From Nakamurella sp. PAMC28650 (GTDB taxonomy: Bacteria > Actinomycetota > Actinomycetes > Mycobacteriales > Nakamurellaceae), in assembly GCF_014303395.1 (NCBI RefSeq), contig NZ_CP060298.1, forward strand, positions 2,170,001 through 2,234,000: a DNA stretch of 64,000 bases, in the 5' to 3' direction. The notes below the pieces were generated by a model that was not told the DNA's origin, did not search any database, and saw only the letters and a program-made list of their open reading frames with translations. The translations under genes were made by a program, and so were the position numbers. The stretch's first letter is position 1; the number at the start of each line of letters is the position of its first letter. Below, one piece after another: positions 49,025 through 60,924 of this stretch.

Positions 49025-50554
49025 TCAGGCCGGGATCAGGGTGACCAGCTTCTCCAGGGTGGCCCGTGCGCCGACCTGGTGCAACGAGTCCAAGGCCGCC
49101 AGATAGGCGTGGGTGAACGCTGGATCGTCGACCAGATCGCCGAAGAGTTCGCGGTCGGCGACGAAGGCCAGGGGTTCGGTCCGCTGACGCCGAGCGGCAG
49201 CCTTCAGCCGGTCGGCAAGGCGGTCGACCACCTCGATCGGCGCACCCTGCTCGTCGACACCCTCGGCATAGCGGGCCCAGCTGGCGACCACCGCGCAGGA
49301 CAGCGCGATCGGGCCACCGGTCGCCAGGTTCGCCCGGATCACGGCGAGCAGCCACTTCGGGATCCGGTCGGAGCTCTCGGCGCACAACCGCGCGAGGGTG
49401 TCGCGCACACCGGCATTGGAGAAGCGCGAGATGAGCTGGTGCTTGTAGTCCTCCAGATCGATCCCCGGGACCGGCTCCAAGGTCGGCGTGGCCTCGTAGT
49501 CCATGTATCCCAACAGGAATCGCGCGAACAGCGGGTCCTGGCAGACCTCGTGCACCAGCCGGTAGCCGGCCAGGTAGCCGAAGTAGCACAGGGCCTGGTG
49601 GCTGGCGTTGAGAAGCCGCAGCTTCATCAGCTCGTACGGCTCGACGTCGTCGACCACCTGCACACCGACGTCCTCCAGCGGCGGGCGGCCCAGGCTGAAG
49701 TTGTCCTCCAGTACCCATTGGGTGAACGGTTCGCAGACGACCGGCCAGCCGTCCTGGATGCCGAAACGGTCGCTGATCGCGGCGCGGTCGTCGTCGGTGG
49801 TGACCGGCGTGATCCGGTCCACCATGGAGTTGGGGAAATGCACCTGGGTGTCGACCCAGTCCCCGAGGCCCCGGCTGTGGGCGTCCTGGGTGCTCGCGGC
49901 CTCGCGCAGTCGGGCGTAGGCGGTGAACACCTCGTGGGCGACATGGCCGTTGCCCTGGATGTTGTCGCAGCTCATGATCGTGAACGGGGCGAGACCGCGG
50001 GCGCGGCGGCGCACCAGCGCCTCCGTGATCAGACCGAACGTCGTGGTCGGCACCGCGCCGGGCACCAGATCGGCGGCCACCGCCGGATTGGTGGCGTCGA
50101 ACCTGCCGGTCACCTGGTGGAAGTTGTAGCCGCCCTCCGTGACGGTCATCGAGACGATCCTGGTGGACGGATCGGCCATCTTCTCGATGACGGCGTCCGG
50201 ATCGTCAGGAGCGAACAGGTACTGGACGATCGAACCGATCACCCGCGGTTCCCAGGAGCCGTCCGGATCCTTGAGCACCAGCGTGTACAGACAGTCCTGG
50301 GTGTCCATGACCTGCTGCATGCGGACGTCGAACGGCATCACGCCCACCCCGCAGATGCCCCAGTCCATCGCCTTGCCCTGCGTCATCAGGCGATCGAGAT
50401 ACATGGCCTGATGGGCGCGGTGGAACCCGCCGACCCCGAAGTGCACCACCCCGGTACTCACCTTGCTGCGGTCGTAGGTCGGGACGGGAACCGTCTCGCC
50501 GATACGTGCCAGGGTGGTCGCATCGAGCGGGGTGGCGGATTCGAGCTGGGCCAT
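49025..50554 (-). CDS. Polyol (mannitol-type) 2-dehydrogenase, long-chain
   Basis: 509 aa. NAD-dependent oxidation of D-mannitol or a similar polyol to the 2-keto sugar. The N-terminal Rossmann segment VVHFGVGGFHRAHQAMYLDRL and the polyol-specific motif KLRLLNASHQALCYFGYLAG (catalytic Lys followed by N and H) are clear. NIQGNGHVAHEVF and FPNSMVDRITP are further family signatures. It is the last gene after an ABC sugar transporter, with a DeoR regulator upstream, so it acts on the imported polyol. Arabinitol, sorbitol or mannitol cannot be distinguished by eye. Confidence 0.92.
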   Translation of the reverse strand: MAQLESATPLDATTLARIGETVPVPTYDRSKVSTGVVHFGVGGFHRAHQAMYLDRLMTQGKAMDWGICGVGVMPFDVRMQQVMDTQDCLYTLVLKDPDGSWEPRVIGSIVQYLFAPDDPDAVIEKMADPSTRIVSMTVTEGGYNFHQVTGRFDATNPAVAADLVPGAVPTTTFGLITEALVRRRARGLAPFTIMSCDNIQGNGHVAHEVFTAYARLREAASTQDAHSRGLGDWVDTQVHFPNSMVDRITPVTTDDDRAAISDRFGIQDGWPVVCEPFTQWVLEDNFSLGRPPLEDVGVQVVDDVEPYELMKLRLLNASHQALCYFGYLAGYRLVHEVCQDPLFARFLLGYMDYEATPTLEPVPGIDLEDYKHQLISRFSNAGVRDTLARLCAESSDRIPKWLLAVIRANLATGGPIALSCAVVASWARYAEGVDEQGAPIEVVDRLADRLKAAARRQRTEPLAFVADRELFGDLVDDPAFTHAYLAALDSLHQVGARATLEKLVTLIPA

Positions 50555-50669
50555 CAGAATGTCCTTTTCTTGCCCGGCCGACCGCGCAGTGGGCCGCCCG
50601 CAGGCGACCCACCCGGCGGTCGTGGCTGGATCTGTCGGTGGTGGGGGACTCCGGTCGGCGCCGAGGTGA

Positions 50670-51563
50670 CTACTTCACCGCGCCGAGCGAGAGACCCTGC
50701 ACCAGTTTGTCCTGCGCGGCAAAACCTGCGATCAGCACCGGCACCGACACCGCGAATGCGGCGGCCGACACCTTGGCCAGGAACAGGCCCTGCGAGGTGA
50801 CGAAGCTGGTCAGCAGGACCGGTGCCGTCTGCGCGGCGTCGGTGCTGGTCAGGAGGTTGGCCAGGAGGAGTTCGTTCCAGGCGAAGATGAAGCAGATCAG
50901 CGACGTCGACGCGATTCCGGGCATGGCGATCGGGGCGACGACCCTGGTCAGGGTCTTGATCAGGCCCGCGCCGTCGAGGGCGGCGGCCTCGAACAGGGCC
51001 GGCGGGATGTCGGCCAGGAACGAGCGCATCATCCAGACGGCGATCGGCAGGTTCATCGCGGTGTAGAGGATGATCAGGAACCAGATGTGGTTCAGGGCGC
51101 CGATCTTGTTGGCGATGACGAACAGGGGCACCAGTCCGGCCGCGGCCGGCAGGAACTTGGTGGACAGGAAGAAGAACATCACGTCGGTCCACTTGCGGAC
51201 CGGCTTGACCGACAGCGCGTAGGCCGCCGGGATGGCCAGCACGAGCACCAGCAGGGTGGAGATGATCGAGCCCTCGAGCGAGTTGACGATGAACGGCCAC
51301 GGGCTCTGGTTGGTCTGGGATCCGAAGAACTCGCGGTATCCGTCCAGGGTCAGCGGCGCGAAGAGCTGCGGCGCGTTCAGCGTCGACTGGGCCTCCCGGT
51401 GGAAGCTCGTCAGCACCATGAAGAAGACCGGTGCGATGAAGATCAACCCGATGATCCAGGCGGCGACCGATGCGAGAACGCCACCGGCCTTGTTCCGACC
51501 CCCTGCGTTGGGCTTGTCGGTCCTGCCGGGAGTGCGCACCGGCGGTGCAGCGGTGGTCGTCAC
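50670..51563 (-). CDS. Polyol/sugar ABC transporter permease 2 (MalG/SmoG type)
   Basis: 297 aa inner-membrane protein with about six helices. The EAA loop PPALFEAAALDGAGLIKTLTRVVAPIAMPG (region, residues about 195-225) is typical of MalG-type permeases, and FFFLSTKFLPAAAGLVPLFV precedes it. GTG 51563 overlaps the stop of permease 1 (GTGA). The binding protein and permease 1 lie upstream on the same strand; the polyol dehydrogenase lies downstream. Confidence 0.92.
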   Translation of the reverse strand: MTTTAAPPVRTPGRTDKPNAGGRNKAGGVLASVAAWIIGLIFIAPVFFMVLTSFHREAQSTLNAPQLFAPLTLDGYREFFGSQTNQSPWPFIVNSLEGSIISTLLVLVLAIPAAYALSVKPVRKWTDVMFFFLSTKFLPAAAGLVPLFVIANKIGALNHIWFLIILYTAMNLPIAVWMMRSFLADIPPALFEAAALDGAGLIKTLTRVVAPIAMPGIASTSLICFIFAWNELLLANLLTSTDAAQTAPVLLTSFVTSQGLFLAKVSAAAFAVSVPVLIAGFAAQDKLVQGLSLGAVK

Positions 51564-52525
51564 TGGTTCTCCTCCTTGAACAGGCTGGACACGGTGCGCA
51601 GGGCGAACGTGGCGATGATGATCGTGCCGATCACGATGATCACGCCCTGCGCGGAGGCGAGGCCGTTGTCGTTGCTCGAGAAGATCGTCTGGTAGATCTT
51701 GTTCGGCAGGTTCTCGGTCTCGATGTTCAGCGGGGTGATGGTGAACACCGAATCGAAGTTCTGGATGATGTAGATCGCGCCCAGCAGACCGGCCAGCTCC
51801 AGGTACTGACGCATGTGCGGCAGTGTCAGGTTCGTGAAGGTCTGCCATGGGGTGGCACCGTCGACGGCTGCAGCCTCCAACACGTCGCCGGGCCGGGACT
51901 GCAGGCCGGCCAACAGGATCAGGGTCATGAACGGGGTCCACTGCCAGATCAGCTGGATCTCCACCGCGAGCAGCGGGTGCTTGCCGATGATGTCGTAGGC
52001 AGAGGGCGTGGCGTTCGGCGAGAACCAGTGGTGCACGGTGGTCACGATGCCGTTCAGCAGGCCGGTGTTGGCATCGAAGATGCCGAACTTGAAGAACAGG
52101 GCGGCCGCCACGGGGACGATCAGGAACGGCGCGATCATCATCGTCCGGACGATGCCGCGGCCGAGGAACTTGCGGTTCAGAAGGATCGCGATGCCCAGGC
52201 CGAAGAGCAGCGAGACCAGCACCACGGTGACGGTCAGCTCGATGGTGTGCCAGATGTCCTGCAGCAACTGCGGGTCCTGGAAGACCTTCTTGTAGTTCGA
52301 GAACCCGGCCCAGCCGTAACGCTCCGGATGGTTGGTGTTGTAGTTGCGGAACGAGAGCACCAGGGTCGCGACGAACGGCAGCTGGGTGATGATGATGGTG
52401 AAGGCGAGCGCCGGGAGCAGCGGACCGCGTCGGGTCCAGGCCTCCTTCTTCGCCCGTCTGTTCGCATCTCGAACCGCGGGGTCCTGGGCGCTGACGTTCG
52501 CCCGTCCTTGTTCGGTGACGGTCAT
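51560..52525 (-). CDS. Polyol/sugar ABC transporter permease 1 (MalF/SmoF type)
   Basis: 321 aa. About six helices and the EAA loop PGDVLEAAAVDGATPWQTFTNLTLPHMRQYL (region). ALAFTIIITQLPFVATLVLSF is the first membrane helix; GWAGFSNYKKVF is a typical periplasmic loop. It pairs with permease 2, with which it overlaps by 4 bp. The ATG at 52525 follows GGAATGG. No ATP-binding gene is in this operon. Confidence 0.92.
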   Translation of the reverse strand: MTVTEQGRANVSAQDPAVRDANRRAKKEAWTRRGPLLPALAFTIIITQLPFVATLVLSFRNYNTNHPERYGWAGFSNYKKVFQDPQLLQDIWHTIELTVTVVLVSLLFGLGIAILLNRKFLGRGIVRTMMIAPFLIVPVAAALFFKFGIFDANTGLLNGIVTTVHHWFSPNATPSAYDIIGKHPLLAVEIQLIWQWTPFMTLILLAGLQSRPGDVLEAAAVDGATPWQTFTNLTLPHMRQYLELAGLLGAIYIIQNFDSVFTITPLNIETENLPNKIYQTIFSSNDNGLASAQGVIIVIGTIIIATFALRTVSSLFKEENQ

Positions 52526-52746
52526 GGGGAACCATTCCTTCGAATCGTGGCTCGAGCGAGGTTCTCGGTGCCCAGCTCATTGATCTGCAGCCAGTGCCGT
52601 CGGCAGCACTGGCCGCTGACCATTGACATCCTGCGTGGTGCTGCGCTTCTCGTCAGGTCGGGGTCGTCGATTCGGTTGCTCGACGGTGGCCCGACCGGGA
52701 ACGGACGTCGGGTCCGGTGCTCGCGCACCGGACCCGACGGCATTCG

Positions 52747-54258
52747 TTACTTGTAGTTCGCGCCGGCCGCGGTGGCCAGGGTCTGACCCTGGTTCAACGC
52801 GTCGTCGACGGTGCCGTTGCCGGCGATCGCGGCCGACAGCAGGGCGGTCACCTTGTCGCCGAGATCGGTGAACTCGGGGATGTCGACGAACTGGATGCCG
52901 ACGGTCGGACGGGGCTGAACACCGGGATTGGTGGGGTTGGCGTTCTTCAGCGCTTCCAGGGTGGCCGGGCCGAAGGCGGCGGCTGCCTTGTTGTAGTCGG
53001 CGTTCGCGTAGGTCGACGCACGCTTGCCGGCCGGGACGGTGGCCCAGCCATCAGCGGCACCGACGATGTTCTCGTACTGCTGCGAGGAGGCCCAGGAGAT
53101 GAACTTGAACGACGGATCCTGGTTCTTGGAAGCCTTCTCCATCATCCACGACCAGGCGTACAGCCAGCCCGAGGACTTGGTGACCTTGACCGGCGCCTGG
53201 ACGTAGCCCATCTTGCCGGCCACCGGGGAAGCCGTGCCCTCGAGGCTGCCCGCGGCCGAGGTCGCGTCATACCACATCGCGACCTTGGACTGCTCCATGG
53301 CCGAGAGGCACTCGGTGAATCCGGCGGTGGAGGCGCCGACCTCGCCGTGGGCCTTGACCAGGTTCACGTAGAAGTTGGCGGCGTCCTTGAACGGCTGCGC
53401 GTTGACCGCTGCCGACCAGTCCTTGTTGAACCAGGTGCCACCGAAGGTGTTGACCATGGTGGTCAGCGGGGCGCCGAGCTGACCCCAGCCCGGCTCGCCG
53501 CGGAGGCAGATGCCCTTCATACCGGCCTGTGCGCCGTCGACCTTGGCCGCCAGGGCCGCGACCTCGTCCCAGGTCGGGTTGGCCGGCATGGTCAGACCCT
53601 TGGCCTGGAAGACGTCCTTGCGGTACATCAGGAACGACGACTCACCGTAGAACGGCTCGCCGTAGATCTTGCCGCCCTGCGACAGCGACGAGGTGAGGGC
53701 CGGGAAGATGTCGCTCTGCTTGAACCCGGGGTCCTTGGCGAGGTAGTCGTCCAGCGGCGCCAGCCAACCGTTCTTCGCGTAGAACGGCACCTCGAAGTTG
53801 GACAGCGTGGTGACGTCGTACTGGCCGGCCTGGTTCTTGAACTCCAGGGAGGCCTTGTTCCGCATGTCGTTCTCCGGCAGCACGGTGAACTTGACGTTGA
53901 TGCCGGTCTGAGCGGTGAACGCACCGATGTGCTTCTGCAGGGCGAGCATCTGCGGGTTGTTGACCATCAGCACGTTGATGGTCTTGCCCGAGTCCGACTT
54001 GTCCAGGAACGGGTCGGGGGCAAGTGCCGCGGCGGGGGCCGAGCTGCCGGACGGAGCCGAGGACACCGCGAAACCTCCGGAGGTCGGAGCGGTGGCGGAG
54101 CCGGCGGCCGACGAGCTGCCGCCGACGGCTGCGGCGGACGTCGCCGCCGAGGAGGCGGACGCCGGTGCAGCCGTCGTGGAGGAAGTGCTGCTGCAGGCCG
54201 CGGTGACGAGCATCGCGGCGCAGCCGGCGGCGATTGCCGCCTTGTTGGTCCAGCGCAT
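52747..54258 (-). CDS. Polyol/sugar ABC transporter substrate-binding lipoprotein
   Basis: 503 aa. The signal MRWTNKAAIAAGCAAMLVTAAC has a lipobox, followed by a long Ser/Ala linker and an extracellular-solute-binding domain (VLMVNNPQMLALQKHIGAFTAQTG, YDVTTLSNFEVPFYAKNGWL, PANPTWDEVAALAAKV, shown in parts). It resembles sorbitol/mannitol-type (SmoE) binding proteins. It starts the minus-strand operon behind the DeoR gene and is separated from permease 1 by about 220 bp with no other gene, so a secondary promoter is possible. Confidence 0.92.
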   Translation of the reverse strand: MRWTNKAAIAAGCAAMLVTAACSSTSSTTAAPASASSAATSAAAVGGSSSAAGSATAPTSGGFAVSSAPSGSSAPAAALAPDPFLDKSDSGKTINVLMVNNPQMLALQKHIGAFTAQTGINVKFTVLPENDMRNKASLEFKNQAGQYDVTTLSNFEVPFYAKNGWLAPLDDYLAKDPGFKQSDIFPALTSSLSQGGKIYGEPFYGESSFLMYRKDVFQAKGLTMPANPTWDEVAALAAKVDGAQAGMKGICLRGEPGWGQLGAPLTTMVNTFGGTWFNKDWSAAVNAQPFKDAANFYVNLVKAHGEVGASTAGFTECLSAMEQSKVAMWYDATSAAGSLEGTASPVAGKMGYVQAPVKVTKSSGWLYAWSWMMEKASKNQDPSFKFISWASSQQYENIVGAADGWATVPAGKRASTYANADYNKAAAAFGPATLEALKNANPTNPGVQPRPTVGIQFVDIPEFTDLGDKVTALLSAAIAGNGTVDDALNQGQTLATAAGANYK

Positions 54259-54406
54259 CTGGAGTGTTCCTTTCGGTTGTGTACTTCGGTTTGACGAGCG
54301 ACCGGGCCGGTCACGGGTGGGGGAAACCGGGCGGCGGTGGCCGTCGGTGTCGGTGGGTATGCGGTTGGTCGACGGGCGGGCGGATTCGAGCTCGGCCCGC
54401 TCCGTG

Positions 54407-55216
54407 TCAGACGCGGATCACTTGCGGTCCCATGGCGCTGTAGCGGTGGGCCTCGTGGGCCGAGAGGGTGGAATCGGTGATGAGCGACTCGAAATCGCCC
54501 ACGTCGGAGAACCGGCAGAAACTGGTGACGCCGAACTTGGTGTGAATGCCGACGAAGACCCTGCGGCGGGAAACGGCCATCGCCTTGGCCTTGACGGCGG
54601 CCACCGCGCTGTCCGGAACGGTGAGACCCCGGTCGCGCGTGAGCCCGTTGGCACCCATCACGGCCAGGTCGATCACCAGGTCCGAGAGCATCCCGGTGGC
54701 CCAGTGGTCGACGGTGGCCAGCGTGCGACCGCGCACCCGGCCACCGAGCAGGATGACGTTGATCGCCGACGAGGCCGCGAGGATGCTCGCGGTGGCCAGC
54801 GAGGAGGTCACGACGGTCAACGGGCGTCCGAGCGTGACGAGTTCCTCCGCCACCAGCTGTGGCGTGAAACCCTCGTCCAGGTAGACGGTTTCGGCCGGGC
54901 CCAGCTGTTCGGCCGCGGCGGCTGCGATCCTCCGCTTCTCCGGCACCCAGGACTCGGACCGGTGCGCCATGTTCGACTCGAAGCCGACGCCCTCGACCGG
55001 GTAGGCACCCCCGTGGGTCCGGCGCAGCAGACCGTGGTCCTCGAGGACCTTGAGGTCACGACGGACCGTCTCGGCGGCGACGTCGAGTTCGTCGGCGATC
55101 TCGGTGACGGCGATGTGGCCGGCGCCCCTGGCCTGCGCGAGGATCAGCCGACGACGCTCCTCGCCCTGTTTCGCGTTCAACGTCCCGACCTCCTCGTCGC
55201 TGAGTCTGTCCGCCAT
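54407..55216 (-). CDS. DeoR-family transcriptional regulator
   Basis: 269 aa. An N-terminal HTH (GEERRRLILAQARGAGHIAVTEIADELDVAAETVRRDLKVLEDHG, residues about 18-62, shown as region) and a C-terminal phosphosugar-binding sensor domain (YLDEGFTPQLVAEEL, VILLGGRVRG, LVIDLAVMGANGL) are clear. Such regulators repress sugar and polyol operons and are relieved by a sugar phosphate. The ATG at 55216 is chosen because it starts a normal N-terminus; the open frame continues 93 codons upstream without homology. It precedes the polyol operon on the same strand. Confidence 0.93.
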   Translation of the reverse strand: MADRLSDEEVGTLNAKQGEERRRLILAQARGAGHIAVTEIADELDVAAETVRRDLKVLEDHGLLRRTHGGAYPVEGVGFESNMAHRSESWVPEKRRIAAAAAEQLGPAETVYLDEGFTPQLVAEELVTLGRPLTVVTSSLATASILAASSAINVILLGGRVRGRTLATVDHWATGMLSDLVIDLAVMGANGLTRDRGLTVPDSAVAAVKAKAMAVSRRRVFVGIHTKFGVTSFCRFSDVGDFESLITDSTLSAHEAHRYSAMGPQVIRV

Positions 55217-55978
55217 CCGGTCTCCGTGACCCCTGGTGGGGGCTGTGGCTTCACCCACATCCGCCCTGTCATTCGTACCCCGCCGGATCGATGTGCGTCC
55301 AGTCACATTGCCCGTATCGAGTGTCCGATCGCTGCCTGGAAACGGGCAGGACCTTTCGCCAGGAAGGCACTGTGGAGCAGGGAAGCCTCCAAAAAGCGTG
55401 CCTGAAGCATGAACGACGGGCGCCCGGTTGCTGTTGTTTTCTCTGTCGGAAGCGTGTGGACGGGGCCGGAACCGCTCGTGACCGGATTGTGACATCCGAC
55501 CTGGGTGACGCCACGTCGTTCCGTTATCGGACTGTTACCTGCCCGAGATCGGGTCCTCGGTGTGTGGTTGCGGCGCCCGGGCGCGTTGATGGAACAGCCT
55601 GAGCGTGCCGGTGATGAGCGCGGGGGCGGAGGTGGGCGAACGAAGGCCCGGCCGGTGGGCTATCCTTCGGAGGAACCCAGCGCTGACGTCTGGCTTGCCC
55701 TCGCATCGACCTCCCGGTCGAGGCGGGTTCGGGAGCCGGGCCGGTGGCCATCGATCATCCGCTCGCGCGGATGGACGATCCACCCAGCTTCGGATCCGGC
55801 CTCCACCGTTTTGGTACGCGCAGCCCGCTGCGGTAACATTTTCGGTTGCCCCGGTCCAGCTGGGTCATCGTCGTGTCATCGGGAAGACCGTGTCATGGGT
55901 CTGTGTCATCGGTGAACCACGTCGTGTCATCGGCAAGACCACGCTGTATCAACCCCGGTAGAAAGAAGTTTCCTGCAC
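55217..55978. other. 760-bp intergenic region between deoR-type gene and rpsL
   Basis: No convincing gene. A candidate rpsL promoter lies at 55811-55839. Downstream of it GTCGTGTCATCGG-AAGACC occurs at 55870 and 55921 with one mismatch, and a third partial copy (TGTGTCATCGGTGAACC) lies at 55902. The copies sit in the presumed rpsL leader RNA. The first 500 bp show nothing recognisable beyond some weak inverted repeats. Confidence 0.5.
55811..55839 (+). promoter_or_regulatory. Probable promoter of rpsL
   Basis: TTGGTA (55811-55816) and TAACAT (55834-55839) with a 17-bp spacer. It lies 140 bp before rpsL and would start an rpsL-rpsG-fusA transcript. Confidence 0.55.
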
Positions 55979-56353
55979 ATGCCAACTATCCAGCAGCTGG
56001 TCCGAAAGGGCCGCCAGGACAAGAGCAGCAAGACCAAGACGCCGGCGCTGAAGGGAAGCCCCCAGCGCCGCGGAGTCTGCACTCGCGTCTACACGACCAC
56101 CCCGAAGAAGCCGAACTCGGCACTGCGCAAGGTCGCCCGCGTCAGGCTGACCAGCCAGGTCGAGGTGACCGCCTACATCCCGGGTGAGGGTCACAACCTG
56201 CAGGAGCACTCCATCGTGCTGGTGCGCGGTGGCCGGGTGAAGGATCTCCCCGGCGTCCGTTACAAGATCATCCGTGGCTCGCTGGACACCCAGGGCGTCA
56301 AGGGCCGCAAGCAGGCTCGCAGCCGGTACGGCGCGAAGAAGGAGAAGAGCTAA
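55979..56353 (+). CDS. rpsL: Ribosomal protein S12
   Basis: 124 aa. Decoding-centre protein of the 30S subunit. The conserved [18 protein letters not shown] and [28 protein letters not shown] include the two Lys residues where streptomycin resistance arises; both are wild type. GTAGAAAGAAG provides the Shine-Dalgarno. Its stop TAA overlaps the rpsG start by one base (TAATG). Confidence 0.98.
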   Translation: MPTIQQLVRKGRQDKSSKTKTPALKGSPQRRGVCTRVYTTTPKKPNSALRKVARVRLTSQVEVTAYIPGEGHNLQEHSIVLVRGGRVKDLPGVRYKIIRGSLDTQGVKGRKQARSRYGAKKEKS

Positions 56354-56823
56354 TGCCCCGCAAGGGTCCCGCCCCGAAGCGGCCGCTGGTCGCCGATCCG
56401 GTCTACAACTCCCCGCTGGTCACCCAGCTCGTCAACAAGGTGCTGCAGGACGGCAAGCGCTCCATCGCGCAGGCCATCGTGTACGGCGCCCTGGAAGGCT
56501 GCCGCGAGAAGAGCGGCACCGATCCGGTCGTCACGCTCAAGCGTGCGCTGGACAACGTCCGACCGTCTCTGGAGGTGCGCAGCCGTCGAGTCGGTGGCGC
56601 CACCTACCAGGTCCCGGTCGAGGTCCGCGTCCCGCGCCAGACCACGCTGGCCCTGCGCTGGTTGGTCGGCTACTCCAAGGCCCGCCGCGAGAAGACGATG
56701 ACCGAACGTCTGATGAACGAACTGCTCGACGCCAGCAACGGGCTCGGTGCCGCGGTCAAGCGCCGCGAGGACACGCACAAGATGGCCGAGTCCAACAAGG
56801 CCTTCGCGCACTACCGCTGGTAG
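56353..56823 (+). CDS. rpsG: Ribosomal protein S7
   Basis: 156 aa, standard length. Begins [20 protein letters not shown] and has the 16S rRNA-binding blocks [13 protein letters not shown] and [17 protein letters not shown], ending YRW. It nucleates assembly of the 30S head. It overlaps rpsL by one base. fusA follows after 239 bp; the intergenic part contains an imperfect hairpin CAACCGC/GCGGTTG at 56832-56862. Confidence 0.98.
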   Translation: MPRKGPAPKRPLVADPVYNSPLVTQLVNKVLQDGKRSIAQAIVYGALEGCREKSGTDPVVTLKRALDNVRPSLEVRSRRVGGATYQVPVEVRVPRQTTLALRWLVGYSKARREKTMTERLMNELLDASNGLGAAVKRREDTHKMAESNKAFAHYRW

Positions 56824-57062
56824 TCGCTCGACAACCGCGGGCCGTCAAGGACCCGGCGGTTGCGTGTCGACGAACGAGTATGCTAGAGGGATCACCCCGG
56901 GCGCGGCAGTGGCGATAGATTCGCCCTGCCGCGTCAGCATGCCCTGACCCGGCAAGCAGCGAGAACAGTGGCCGGAAACGCAGCCAACAGGTGCCGACGC
57001 AGTCGGCAGGTGTCGGCGGAGTGGGCCGGCCATCAATCCAAAGAGACGAGGAAGAACCGCAC

Positions 57063-59159
<2,097 letters not shown>

Positions 59160-59203
59160 TTCCCAGGTTGGAACAGAACGGCGAGTAATTCGCAGGTTGC
59201 GGT

Positions 59204-59233
59204 ACGGATTGGCTCTTCTTCGAGCCAGTCCGT
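59204..59233 (+). terminator. Hairpin after fusA
   Basis: ACGGATTGGCTC and GAGCCAGTCCGT pair with one T-G around TTCTTC, 45 bp after fusA. Just before it about 15 bases of the fusA 3' end (CAGAACGGCGAGTA) are repeated at 59174, suggesting a small duplication. Confidence 0.65.
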
Positions 59234-59413
59234 AGCCTTCCAGGGGTTTCGACACCCCGACTACCCCAAGCTCGGTGGGGCGGCGGAAACGCTGGTCCAC
59301 CAAGGGTCCTGGTTGAACATCGGTCAGGTCCAGATCCACCCAACAACGCCCTGACGACGAGAACACGGTTCTCCTCGCACGGCGGATCATCACAGTCCTG
59401 AGGAGGACCTGCA

Positions 59414-60604
<1,191 letters not shown>

Positions 60605-60638
60605 TCCCCGCGCCGGCTCGCCGGTGATGCTGTGCCGG

Positions 60639-60670
60639 CTGGGCCCCGACGCTTGCGCGTCGGGGCCCAG
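60639..60670 (+). terminator. Strong terminator after tuf
   Basis: Perfect 14-bp arms CTGGGCCCCGACGC and GCGTCGGGGCCCAG around TTGC, 34 bp after the tuf stop. Confidence 0.85.
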
Positions 60671-60735
60671 CTGCGTTCGGCGGTGGCAGCCTCGTCGGTG
60701 CGGGGCGGGGCCACCGGCGGATGCCCGTGTGCCAT

Positions 60736-60846
60736 GCCGCACCTGGTGTCGCCACGCCGCACCTGGTGTCGCCACGCCGCACCTGGTGTCGCCACGCCGC
60801 ACCTGGTGGCGCCACGCCGCACCTGGTGTTGCCACGCCGCACCTGC
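60736..60846. repeat. Tandem repeat, 20 bp unit, about 5.5 copies
   Basis: The unit GCCGCACCTGGTGTCGCCAC starts at 60736, 60756, 60776, 60796 (TGGCGCC variant), 60816 (TGTTGCC variant) and 60836. There are no spacers, so it is not CRISPR. It lies between tuf and the minus-strand AbiEi gene. Confidence 0.93.
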
Positions 60847-60924
60847 TGGTTGTGATCCGGGAGGTGCGGGATGGCGACCTGAGGTGCGGGGTGAGTACGT
60901 GCAGCCGGGGCTCGCCTCCACCCG

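Noticed and set aside
55505-55915. 136-codon open frame upstream of rpsL
   Set aside because: It has no Shine-Dalgarno, no recognisable domain, overlaps the promoter and leader of rpsL, and looks like GC-driven open sequence.
60736-60846. CRISPR-like array
   Set aside because: Copies are contiguous without spacers and no cas gene is present; it is a plain tandem repeat.
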